Of a stretch of 64,000 bases of DNA, positions 1 to 11,500 are shown in pieces. The DNA lies in contig NC_092671.1 in the NCBI RefSeq assembly GCF_964355755.1, positions 39,449,304 to 39,513,303 on the forward strand. Reading direction: 5' to 3'. A model generated the notes under the pieces. That model ran no database searches and had not been told where the DNA came from. It saw only the letters and a list, made by a program, of their open reading frames with translations. Each line of letters opens with the position of its first letter. Within the stretch, counting starts at the first letter, position 1. This stretch comes from Antedon mediterranea. Its lineage: Eukaryota; Echinodermata; Crinoidea; Comatulida; Antedonidae. Made by a program: the position numbers and the translations under genes.

Positions 1-786
1 CTTTTGCTGGACAAACCAGATGTTTCTATTTGTTAAAATGTTATAGATAAACAAGAAATATTTCTTACAAAAAACGCTGCTCGCTTATTGAAAAATATTT
101 TTTATTTCAAATGTTTTTGAATGTGTCATTTTATTGTTTTACCTGAAAAAAATGTAATTTAAAGCAACAAATACTTAAATTGTCTGTCAGACAATGGTTT
201 TTGGGTTTCTTTTCTTTTTTTATATGTGAATAAATATTATTTTTTTGTTACAGAAGTGAATACTCAATTTCTGTCACTTTAGTTAATTTTATTGCTAAGG
301 TCAAATCTGGGGGTCACTTCATCACCCTAGATATTTCAATTGTGAAGTATCCTATTACAAACACAAACTTTAATGGACTGTTTCGATAATAATTCAATGA
401 ATATCTGACAGTGAATATACCAGAAATGCTTAGGGATTTTTAATTTTAGCATGACATGTCCTAATAGACTCTTTCCCAGACGTTTTTTGGGTCTACTGTA
501 GCAGCTGGAATCAATAAATTATAGTGGAGTTTCCATTTTCACAAAACTGTCTGTCCTTAGAACTATAACTGCTGCTTGCTTTAGCTTCTGATTGAGTAGT
601 CCTAATGGGACGTAGCGGGCTAGAGCAGCAGCGTGAAAATATTAATAGGTATTTAAACAAAACAAAAAACCGAACCTGTAAATATAACTATGCCGCCTGA
701 GGAAGAATCAAACAATCCTGTTCAGTTGTGTTGACTTGTAGTCTGAATCATTGTATTATAGCAGCTTATTTTTTATAGAAACTTAC

Positions 787-822
787 CATAGAGATATTAT
801 AGTGAACTATAATATCTCTATG
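787..822. repeat. Perfect short inverted repeat (16-bp arms, 4-bp loop)
   Basis: The 16 bases at 787-802 are exactly the reverse complement of 807-822, with TGAA between them. This is a cruciform or hairpin-capable site about 1.2 kb upstream of the SLC34 start. No T-run follows that would suggest a terminator, and its function is unknown. Confidence 0.8.
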
Positions 823-1822
823 CTTACGCGTACTTAATTGACTTTTATATTTTTTCGATTTTAAATATTGTTAACCAAAGAATGGTAATAAAAGTAATCA
901 GATGTAATGTTCAGAGTGTGCTTTGTGGAATTGATCTCTTTAGAAGAGGGTCCAAATCACAGGTATTCATTCGGAGGAAAATCGGCATCAAAATGTGGAC
1001 AAGTGGTTATTTGTTTTCCAGTAGAACCGATTTAACACTTACTTAATTAATAAAGCACTCGCTTCTAAAAAAATTTAGAATTTAAGAAATCGTATAGGCC
1101 GACTATAAATAGAATTTCTCTTTTCTCCACACACAGATTCAGATTCGATTTATTAAGTCATTCAAACATAGTATAATGATTGCAGAAAAACACAAGCAAA
1201 ACCTACACACAATACCTGACAACTTTAGTAGTATAGTTGACAAACCAAATACAATTGAGCCGCATTCAGCACAATGGTCTATCGAATAATAGCGAGACAA
1301 AACACGATTATCACTGGATAAAAAAACAAAGAAAAATACGCGCCTTTTTTAGGCCCGGCCAACTACCGTTCTTGGCGAACATCCGTTACATTTGTTTTGA
1401 TAATATCATTGGTAGAACGCTAACTCAAAAATTCAACATTATATTAATACTTTGAATGTTGGTTATAAATCTATTCTATTTAAAAAAACGTATGCATGTT
1501 ATTGTATCGTTACTGATAAAAGAAACACTCTGAACAATAACATAACATTTCAATTTTCCCGCTTTTTACTACTACACCGCCATCAACGTTGTTTTTATGT
1601 ACGTAGTAAAATGACGATTCATTCATAAAGTCAAGTTTAGTTCAATACAGGGGTAGCTCATCCTATCTAAATACTATAACAATATTAGGATCAAATATTA
1701 ACTATAAATAATTTTTTCTACTTAATATTTTCAATGAATAAATGTTTACTAAATATATTTATATTTGTTTAATATTGGTAATTCTATTTTAATAATTGTA
1801 AAAATGGATTTTTACTGTATAT

Positions 1823-1828
1823 TATAAA
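1823..1828 (+). promoter_or_regulatory. Possible TATA box of first SLC34 gene
   Basis: TATAAA lies 166 bp before the ATG, in an otherwise GC-richer stretch. The distance would allow a short 5' UTR. In such AT-rich DNA the match could be chance, and no initiator element was confirmed. Confidence 0.2.
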
Positions 1829-1993
1829 GTGGGCGACCCAATAACTATATGTCCACGCGCTCTTCACCTTCGAGCATGTGAACACCATTTTAACCAACCG
1901 CCGCTGCTGATTGGTCAATTTACTTGGGTATGGCATGTGGATTTTTAAGACATACCGGTAACCGGCTCAGTTGATGGCTGACTTTTGTTCAAG

Positions 1994-4900
1994 ATGGTTT
2001 TCGCTGAAGAGACAAACCCAAGTAAAATTTCAAACTCAGCATGTGCTGATAGTTTACTAAGTGAATCTGCAACTAAAGTTGAATTTCCAAAATATGAAGC
2101 TTTGCCGTCGAGTCAAAATGATGTTGATCATGAAAGAGAGCCGATGATGATTGTTGTCGATATCGATCCAGATTCTCATCCAAAAGCACAAGAAGGCGCA
2201 CATTTCATCCCAACTTACGATATGGTAAGTCAAAACATTATTTATGCCTACATATACGATAAATCAATACATGTTAGGCCTAGGATTTAAAAGTCAATTT
2301 TATGGTTATTTAATTTATTTGTCATTAAAATAAATCGATAAACCGGTGTTATTTTACATTGTCTTTGTGCCACCATCATGGATGGCCACGTTGTGGATTT
2401 CATTATAAAATTTATAATGAGCCGAGTGATTTTTTAATTCAGTGTATAGCTAGGCATAGGCCTAATAATATATAGGCCTACAGGACCTTGATTGAATTAA
2501 TTTATGAATGTTTATTTCCAGTTAATATTGTTCGTATGTATATATATATTTATCTGTCAACGATTTTAACTTTTATATGAATTTTATATAATCATTGTAA
2601 ATTTTTAAGCCTTTAATATATTTTATGTCATTTGAATATTTAATATTTAATTTTTATGTGTTGTTCAAGTTGTACTGTATGTTTGTTTTATCGAGGCCCC
2701 TGAATGATCAGTTCTATTACTATTAGGAACTGGATAGGCTACCCTCAGTAAATATGGTAATAAATAAATAAATGTTAGTTGGCATTGTAAGTAATTAAAC
2801 CATTTTTTTTGTTTACTCCAAATAATTACATAATTGTACAAATAGGCCTTTAACCCATTGACCCCTAAGTTTATTTTGCTCCCCTGGGACCCAAAAAGCA
2901 TATGTCATATAATTAACCCTAACTTTTTTTCTAAACACAGACATTAAAAAAATTAAAAAACAAAAATAATGCAAAGGACATTTTATTTCCAAATATGTTA
3001 TCAAATTTGTGTTACAACTTATTTTGGCGGAGTATGGATTATGCAAATTTTAGAAATATTTTAGGAAAATTATTAAAAATTTGTAATTTATCTTTGACTA
3101 CCAAATGCACAAAAATTAATAAATATTTCATAATAAAACTCATCTCTTCATCAGAACCTATTTCTTCTCTTCAAAATAAGACCAAACTTGACCATTATGA
3201 ATGACCGGTTTCGAAATTATGAAGAAATTAGTAGACTGACTCATCCGACGATGACCATATGGGGCCTAGGCCTATCGGGAGCCGCCCCGAGAGCGTCCTC
3301 GCCGCTGTTTGTTCACCGGGAATGTTAAAAAAAACATCCCGAAAGCAACTTGGAATTCGCGATTCCCACGCGCACCGGCATCCCTCGGGAGCTTAGTCCG
3401 CTGTTTTAGACGTGTAGCTTGCAGAAAATTTGACGAAAATGCGTCGAAAACTTATGAAATTAAAACAAGTTTGGTATCAAAATGTTTGTCAAAAGTTATG
3501 CTTCAATAAACTGACCTTTGCGCAGAGTTTGAACAAATATTTCATGCCCATAATGCATCTGACATGTCAGGGTTCATATTACAATCAAAGGTAAACAATA
3601 TGGCGCGGCCCTTGTGAGGACATCTTCACGACTTTTCTCCGGTAGAAAAATCACATTTTTACATGGAAATATGACGATTTAGACACTGTAACTGATACAT
3701 AATCTTTATTTATTATACATTTATTGTATACAAGCTTCAAAATAGTGATTATTAGAAATAAAGATGGATTTTAGACGATTTTACCTTGTATGTCTAGGCC
3801 TAGATTCATTCAACGCGCCTGTCGCGTTTCGAACAGCGTGCTTCGAAAAACGGTTATATTTTCGAATTTTATTTTCAAACTAACTTCAACAATTGTTTTT
3901 ATATATTTAGAAGCATATTTTTTAAAAAAAAGTTGTGAGTATTTTGTATAATTTGTTGTTACGATTCATGCACAGCAAACTGCGCATGTAAATTCGATTT
4001 ACTTTTTTTTTGTTGAAAATTTGTTTACAATGACCTTGACTTTTAACCTTTTGAGCGCTTTAAGCGCTTATCGTGGTGAATCGGTTAAAGCCTAGCAACT
4101 TCCCCTTTTATAACTTTTTAAATTTCTATTTAGAATTTGAAAAATACAGACGAACACATGCAATTGCCGAGTCCAGAGGAAGAAGATAGCGTAGATCACT
4201 GGAGTCTTGTTGAAATTGAAGATACAGCGACCCCATGGGATGGTATGTAGACATTTATTAATTTATAACCCCTCCTCCCCCATACTCCCTCCTCCTCCTC
4301 CTCCTCCTCCTCCTCCTCCTCCTCCTCCTCCTCCTCCTCCTCCTCCTCCTCCTCCTCCTCCTCCTCCTCCTCCTCCTCCTCCTCCTCGCACACCGTAAAC
4401 ATCATTTGTTGCATTCATTTCTATTTTGGTTTGTTACATTCTTCCAATTTGCTGTATAATCTAGGCCTATATGATAATGATAGATATTGCCATGTTTAAT
4501 TTCCGATTTAATATCGGTGTACACTTTCTTATCTAGTGTAAATTGTTATATTTATAGTTTAAATACATTTCAAGGGCTTGTTCAATAGATTAGTAAAACT
4601 TGTAATCGCTTTACATACAATTACAAGGGATGTAAAAAGTGCTTATGAGACCTGACATCATAATTTGGTATTATTAGGTTAATTTTATTAATTAAACAAC
4701 AACTTTTAAGCTTTGCAAATACTCTACCAATTACAATTTTCTTTTGTCCAATAGAACTCACAAATTGTGGTAAAGTGAAGCGAGTGTCATTGTGGTTCCT
4801 GAAGCCCATATTTGTCGTGTTTTTTCTTTACTTGTTTATCTGTTCCCTTGACCTGATGAGCACCGCATTTCGTCTGCTTGGAGGAAAGTCTGCTGGAGAA

Positions 4901-6946
4901 GCGCTTGCTCAAAACGAGCTGTTGAGCAACCCGATTTGTGGCCTGATGCTTGGAATAATGGTGACGGTGTTGGTACAGAGTTCCAGCACATCAACATCTA
5001 TCATAGTGTCCATGGTAGCAGCTGAATGTAAGTGTTAAATATGATTACATATTTAGTATTATATTATTTATAAATGAATTATTAAATTTTAATTTTAGCA
5101 ATAGGATTTATATTCTTATTTTTTCTACAATTACAGTATTACAAGTACAACCTGCAATATTCATAATTATGGGCGCCAACATTGGAACGTCGGTCACCAA
5201 CACTATCGTTTCTCTGGCTCAATCCGGCGACCGTAATGAATTCCGCAGAGCTTTTGGAGGTGCTACCGTACACGACATGTTCAATTGGCTGGCAGTCATC
5301 ATACTTCTTCCCATTGAAGCTCTAACTGGGTACTTATACCGCCTGACAAGCTTGATAGTAAATAAGTTTAACATTCAGAGCAATGAAGATGCTAACATTG
5401 AGCTACTGAAGGTCTTAACAAAGCCTTTCACCAAAAAGATAATCCAGGTATTTACCAGCTTTCTTCAATTTTTCTTTAATAATCTACTTAATAAAGTCAT
5501 CCCGATACATGGTCCTGCTAGCTTAATTTTACTTTTTAAAGCTTGGTTCCCACTATGACTCATGTAAGTGCAATGCAACTGAATTGAACAGTGACAATCG
5601 ACAGTTTGGATAACCCATCGCTTGTATCAAACTGATACGGTTGGAAGTCTTAAACATGTATAGATCTTTATACTATAATTGTTTTATTTTATTGTAGATT
5701 GACAGCAAAGTTCTGAATAAGATTTCGACTGGCGAGCTGAGTGCGGCCGATACTAACTTGTTGAAGAACTGGTGCGAGAAGACCATGGTGGTGGTAAATT
5801 CTACTTTGAATGGAACGCAGTCAAACGAAACATTGTACAAAGAAGTTGGAACTGAACGATGTAAGTATTTGATACAATTTGTTAATAGGTAACCAATTAA
5901 AATTGCCACATGTCATAGAGTTTAATTTGAACAATCGTGAAGTGATGGATCATCTGCTTATCTGTCCAACTCGTGTGTTGTAGTTATAGTTGTAATAAAT
6001 AGTTCATTGTAAGTTGTCATAATGAATAATAAAACTGTTTATTTTTCTTTTAGGCCATTATCTCTTTTCCAACACAAACCTATCTGAAACTGCTATTGGT
6101 GGGATTCTTCTGTTCGTCTCATTGGTTCTTCTGTGCGGCTGTTTGATCGCTCTCGTAAAAACACTGAACTCGATGTTACAAGGACACGTCGCTCGCGTCA
6201 TCAAGAAAACCCTGAACGCAAATCTACCCGGTAAGCTGTCATGGTTGACTGGTTACTTAGCAATAATCATCGGTGCCGTGATGACGTTCATCGTGCAGAG
6301 CAGTTCAGTATTCACGTCCGCGATGACGCCACTTGTTGGGATGGGGGTGATTAAGCTTGAGAGGATGTACCCTTTGACCCTGGGCTCTAATATTGGCACG
6401 ACTGCAACTGGGATTCTGGCGGCACTTGCCTCGTCCAGTGGCAAGTTTGAAAGCTCTTTACAAATCGCCTTGTGTCATTTATTATTTAACATCTCTGGTA
6501 TTTTAATCTGGTACCCTCTACCTTTCATGCGTAAGATACCAGTTAAGTTAGCCAAGGGCCTAGGTAACACAACAGCTGTATATCGTTGGTTTGCTATAGT
6601 TTATCTCATTTGTATGTTTTTCTTACTGCCTGGATTTGTCTTTGCACTATCGTTAGCAGGTATTGTAGTGTTTGCTATTATAGGAACAATAATAATTACT
6701 TTTATTTTAATCATTTTAATAATTAATATTATGCAGAAGAAATGCAATAATCGGTTACCAAATTGTTTAAAGACGTGGAATTTGTTACCACTGTGCATGC
6801 ATTCATTAGAACCTATTGATAGAGTTATCACTAAATTAATGTCCGTTTTTAGAAACAAGTGTTCTAAAAATTCACAAAAACAAGAGAAGCACCCAAAAAG
6901 TGAATCTACCTATCATTTAACAAATATTACTATAACTAATGTATAA
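1994..6946 (+). CDS. SLC34: SLC34-type Na+/phosphate cotransporter, copy 1 (6 exons)
   Basis: Type II sodium-dependent phosphate cotransporter of the plasma membrane. Exons: 1994-2224, 4134-4242, 4755-5027, 5137-5447, 5698-5860, 6054-6946. All junctions are GT-AG, phases match, and the product is 659 aa (vertebrate SLC34A1/A2 are about 640-690). The ATG at 1994 was chosen because the frame upstream offers only a TTG. The cytosolic N-terminus is long and acidic. The family's inverted repeat shows as two QSSS motifs (about residues 188-191 and 444-447). MGANIGTS and GGATVHD (about 245-251) belong to the first half and GSNIGTT to the second. Exon 5 and the start of exon 6 encode the large extracellular loop, with NST, NGT, NET and NLS sequons and two cysteines. 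The protein ends in -ITNV, a class I PDZ ligand. Assignment to SLC34A1, A2 or A3 is not possible; the invertebrate gene probably predates that split. Confidence 0.93.
2225..4133 (+). other. Intron 1 of SLC34 copy 1
   Basis: Intron of 1.9 kb with donor GTAAGT and acceptor TTTAG. Several short reading frames on both strands have no family resemblance. Around 2850-2900 is a stretch of the kind 'acccattgacccctaag...cctgggaccc', which looks like part of a dispersed repeat but has no second copy here. Confidence 0.6.
4287..4386. repeat. (CTC)n trinucleotide microsatellite, about 33 copies
   Basis: Uninterrupted CTC/GAG repeat of about 100 bp. It begins about 45 bp after the exon 2 donor of SLC34 copy 1 and lies wholly in intron 2. 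All pyrimidine on one strand, it can form triplex (H-DNA) and its length is probably polymorphic. The poly-Pro and poly-Glu reading frames across it are artefacts. Confidence 0.95.
5538..5665. mobile_element. Decayed MITE-C copy (AAGCTTGGTTCCCACTA end)
   Basis: In intron 4 of SLC34 copy 1 a sequence begins AAGCTTGGTTCCCACTA and continues like the complete copy at 7729-7870. Only the left end is recognisable; the right end is degraded or missing and the 3' limit is approximate. Confidence 0.5.
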
Positions 6947-7531
6947 CAACAATATTTATAGATTTTTATAATTTATTTTAGGTTACTTAATTATTAATTT
7001 TCAACAGTATTGTTGCTATGTATTATATATGACCAAGTATAATCCCATGCTAAATTTTAAATTAATCCCACCCTCTAAAGTCTGTTTCATTTTCAAACAA
7101 GATGCTTTATCGGAGTACTGTATAATCAAGCAATAACACAGAATCCCACCCCTTTCTACCAAATTTCTTACCCAGGCTGCCTGGGACTATATTTGGTCAC
7201 GTACTATTGAGGTAGTAAATGTAGGCTTAATTTATATACTGCAGCTCACTGCCAAACAGTTCATACTCATTACCAATAACGGTAACCCTATTTATTTACA
7301 AATTATAGTATATATTTAATTTTCTTCATTTTCGAAGAAATGACATTTTGTATATTTGCTGTTACTGCCTTGCACTTCCTTCCAGTCGTACATAATATTT
7401 GGTACTATAGCGTTATGTATTTATGTTTTACAGAACCAGTAAGAAAATGCAGTACTGTAATATTTAAAGTTTTGAAGTATGTACTATGTACATTGGTTTG
7501 GTTTGACCAGAAAAAAAAAAAACTGTTAGAT

Positions 7532-7537
7532 AATAAA
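7532..7537 (+). terminator. Candidate polyadenylation signal, SLC34 copy 1
   Basis: AATAAA about 590 bp after the stop codon. Other AATAAA-like words occur nearby (for example near 7996), so the true cleavage site is uncertain. Confidence 0.35.
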
Positions 7538-7728
7538 ATCTAAAAATTTAATACGTTTGTGCAGTGTCTGTTATTGTTTTACTGACTTGACCGATAGCTT
7601 TTGTTGTTATGGTCCTATAAAGTATATCGGATGATGTTTATTTTTCTTTCACTGGAAATTTTACGTATAATCATCACTATGAAATTGGATTGTGGTATAC
7701 GGTTTCAACGCATTATATGGGATATATT

Positions 7729-7870
7729 AAGCATGGTTCCCACTAGCAACGCAACGCAAGTGAATTGACCAATCACAAGCGATGGCTTATTCGCTTGTGA
7801 TTGCTAACTGTCGCTTGTCATTAGTTAAAACGCTTGCGTTGCGTTTACGTTCTAGTGGGAACCAAGCTTT
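7729..7870. mobile_element. Short foldback element (MITE-C), complete copy
   Basis: About 140 bp with near-perfect terminal inverted repeats: one end reads AAGCATGGTTCCCACTAG and the other is its complement, reading in as AAGCTTGGTTCCCACTAG. The arms continue into 'acgcaacgcaag', and a second internal palindrome surrounds 'aatcacaagcg'. It has no coding capacity. The flanks are TTAA-like. A decayed relative is at 5538. Confidence 0.75.
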
Positions 7871-8066
7871 AAAGTATATAACTGTAATTGGAGTGCTCCA
7901 AGACTATTTTTATTATAAATACAGAAAGGAAAAAAATTGAAGTGAAGGTTCATATACAATACGTTACGTTACGTTGAGGATTCGTTGTTTATTTAAATAA
8001 AAGTGAGTATCGGTTATTATATTATGCTACCTGACGCCACGTCAAATCAGTAATTTTTATTCCTTC

Positions 8067-8074
8067 TGACGTCA
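8067..8074. promoter_or_regulatory. CRE-like palindrome upstream of SLC34 copy 2
   Basis: TGACGTCA, the full cAMP-response-element palindrome, lies 470 bp upstream of the ATG at 8544. It is suggestive only, because TGACGTCA also occurs in repeats elsewhere in this window. Confidence 0.2.
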
Positions 8075-8543
8075 TCTATTTCCTTGTCCTTTTACACCAT
8101 ACTAAAAAAAAGGTCCGCAAATGTAGTTCTACATTTCTCATACAATGTGTGTAGTAAACAGATTGTTCTTATATAATTTGTTCAAGGTAGGTCAAGTAAG
8201 TTCTTTGCTATTTATCCTAATTTGATATTGCTTGCGGTTTCAACATCCGTGTAAGGCTCCTTTCTTTGTACAAACAACATGTGAATACCATGTGAATTGG
8301 CGTGATAATATATTAATTTTATGAATGAACAAATTAGCCACGCCCCTCCAGATTGCGCGCTACTTTATAGGACACAAAGGAAGAACTTATGTTTTCTTAT
8401 CCAATGAAACGTCTTTATTTATAATGTTTATTCATATTGTTAAGTGAAGCATGACTTTGGTTGTGTATACGTACCTTCACTGTGTGTAAAAGATCAGCAT
8501 TGATGTAATAGTTTTGACAAAACATAAACAGTAAAAAAGCAGG

Positions 8544-11500
8544 ATGGAATCTCAACAGCAATCAACAGAAACAAATGAAGTTATATTGGAGGTTTTGCCC
8601 ATCAAGGTATCTTACTTTTGCATCAATTATTCTTTGAATTGACCTTCACAGAAATCTAGGTAGGCCGTCTAGCCTAGCCTATACTAGGCTAGTGAGATAG
8701 TAGGTAGGATTATTGAGCGCCAATTTTGAATTCGCGCGTAAAATAATGCCTGTCAACACAGTGTCACTGCCGCCGATGATTATTAGGCCTCCTAGCGGCT
8801 AGCCTCCTTAGTAGTAGTGTTATATATGAGGCTATCGGCTATGTAGTAGCTATAGTACGTCATTAGTAGTTTCTAAATCTGTCATCATAAGATGACATTT
8901 AATTTAGGAGTACTTTTTTTTACGGTAAGGAACTTTGGAAGGGTATACTATTATTGAATTGAAGAAAAAAGTAATACAAAAAGGGCTAAAAACAAGATAT
9001 GGGATGGTCCAGATCTAATAATATATGTCTAGTTAGTACTATAGTAGGCCTAGCCCTAGGCTAGATATGCAAATCATGGAGGTAAAAATAAATATATATT
9101 ATAAAATTATAAATTGTTGCCTCCTGAATAAACCTACACGGTATATTAAACATACAAAAAACATAATTGTATAAGATGTGTAAAGTTCAATTTGTATATT
9201 TAGGATAGGCCTGTCTTAATATTAATAATAAATAAATAATACCGTAAGTAAAAAAAAAAAATTGAATGAACCCACATAAGAAAAAAAAAGTTAAATGAAA
9301 CTTTGATGGGTTATACTGTAGATGCAAAAAAGGATAATCTGTTGGAAATAAATTTTGTAAACATTTACAGATCAAAAAAGTCAATGTTAAAGGATGAGGA
9401 AAATATAATGTTAACAGTAAAAAGTTAGTAAGTAATTAGCATAGATAAATCCAAAGAAAAATAAAATGGGACAAACCCATGGGATGGATTTATTCAACAT
9501 AACGTATTATAATTGTATGAAATAAATATGCACGTAGATGAAAAAAAAAAAAAACAACTATGTAAGAAAAAATAAGCTTTGTTAAAGAAAATTTGTTATA
9601 GATAATATGTATAAAAAGAGGAAACTATGTAATCAATGTGGTTAAATGATAATGTATGTATAAACAAAATAATATATGGAAATAGTTTTTTTTTTTAAAG
9701 AAAATAAGTAAAAAAAAAAGTGGAATGAATCCACATAAGAGAAGAAAGTAAAATTTAAGAAGTTATAGATGCAAAAAAAGGATAATCTGCTGGAAATAAA
9801 AGTTTTGTAAACATTAAAAAACAAAAATATTAATATTAATGTTAAAGGATGAGAACAATATTATGTTAACAGTAAACACTACACACTCACAATAGAGATT
9901 ATAAAACCATATTAAGTAACCGTGTTTCTCTTCTTTATCTACAGGTACCTCAAGACCAGGTGACGAAAAAATGCGCGCGAAACGATGATCCATGGGAGCT
10001 ACTGGAATACAAAAACAAAACGACGCCATGGCACCGTAAGTAATCATTGAATAATTAGTATTAATTAAAATGTAATAATAACAATGCTGTACATATAAAA
10101 TAATTATTCATTACTAATTAAATTAACAACATTATTAATCATAGTGAGATGATTAAAAATGTTCATCTGGTTTGTAGGTATAAGTAGGCCTATATTGAAA
10201 ATATTCTTTTTTCCAAACCAATAATTAGTAAAAACTAACCTTGACAGTTTCGCTGTCCTGATCGGACAGACGATCATTATTTCTGAAGAAGCTGTCCGAT
10301 CAGGACAGCGAAACTGTCAAGGTTAGTTTTTACTAATTATTGGTTTGGAAAAAAGAATATTTTCAATATAATCATAGTGAGATTAGTTTTAAAATGTAAA
10401 AATAAAAATGTAATGCTGTACAAATTATTATCATTACTAAAATTTATATAACAAATGATTGTTAGACCTAAAGTCCGTATAATTTATGTTTACTGTTCAC
10501 TGTACCCCTTTGCCGTTATTTTAAATCGTAATTTCCATACATATTTTTTCGATTTATGTATATTACATTACAGTATTTCTAAAAGTATTAATTTAAAAAA
10601 AACAATAATGTTAAGAACTTGTAGAAAATATGTTTGTTTAGATTAAATAAAGACTTAAAAGGAGACGAACTTTAAAGCTCTGTCTACACTATCAAACTAG
10701 TTTATATTAGTGATATATCCAAATATGGTAGTAATATGACATCATCATCATTCATGTCCATATATGGGCACATCATACTTTTTTGTTTTGTCACATAAAG
10801 CTTAAGACAAAAAGTAGTAATTAAAATTATTACTAAAATGATGAATTACTATGAATTAATATTCCAAACAATTACTACCAGATAAATGTATTTAATACAA
10901 TAATTGAATGAACAGTTTTATTATAAATGGATATGATTTAACAGTCGAGTAAACATTTCATAGTTTTTCCAGGGAATAGTGAAATTACATTTTTCAGCGT
11001 AATAAGATTATAATGACAGAAATCGTGTTGTCCCGAAACAGCCGAGCAGTATACAATACCATTTAGATTGTGAACTAGCGGACAGGTCACTAGTTTGAAC
11101 CGTAGCATTTTCCTGGATTCTTAGAAAAGAAAGTAGCATGTATTATGACGTCATAGCATCGCTGGCTACCTGGAAAGTCATGAACGGGCAGTGTACGGCC
11201 CGACTACAGATTTTGTTTAAATAAAACCCCAAGAATTCTAGATTCCTCTAGTATCCATATAACTACCATTTTAAAACACACACTGTTGTTTTGAACAGAA
11301 ATCGTGTTGTGCCGATAACAGCCGAGTATATAATACCCTTTACTGATTGTGAACTAGCGGACAGGTCAGCGGACAGGTCACTAGTTTGAACCGTAGCATT
11401 TTCCTGGATTCTTAGAAAAGAAAGTAGCGTGAATTGTGACATCCGGGTTTTGCGCGCTACCTGGAAAGTCATGAACGGGCAGTGTTCGGCCCTACAGATT

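Larger units (their letters stand above)
1..1993. other. Upstream intergenic region of first SLC34 gene
   Basis: AT-rich sequence without any reading frame resembling a protein. It holds a short perfect hairpin at 787-822 and would contain the promoter and 5' UTR of the gene starting at 1994. The only small reading frame here (about 1237-1455) has no recognisable features and I regard it as chance. Confidence 0.6.
6947..8543. other. Region between the two SLC34 genes
   Basis: Holds the 3' UTR of SLC34 copy 1, a MITE-C copy (7729-7870) and the presumed promoter of SLC34 copy 2. A 67-aa reading frame at 7340-7543 lies inside the probable 3' UTR, ends in poly-A-like sequence, and is not supported as a gene. 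Confidence 0.5.

Noticed and set aside
1985-1993. Upstream start of SLC34 copy 1 (MFK-)
   Set aside because: That codon is TTG; the first ATG is at 1994.
4196-4414. Poly-Glu (minus) and poly-Pro (plus) reading frames
   Set aside because: Both are translations of the CTC microsatellite inside SLC34 intron 2.
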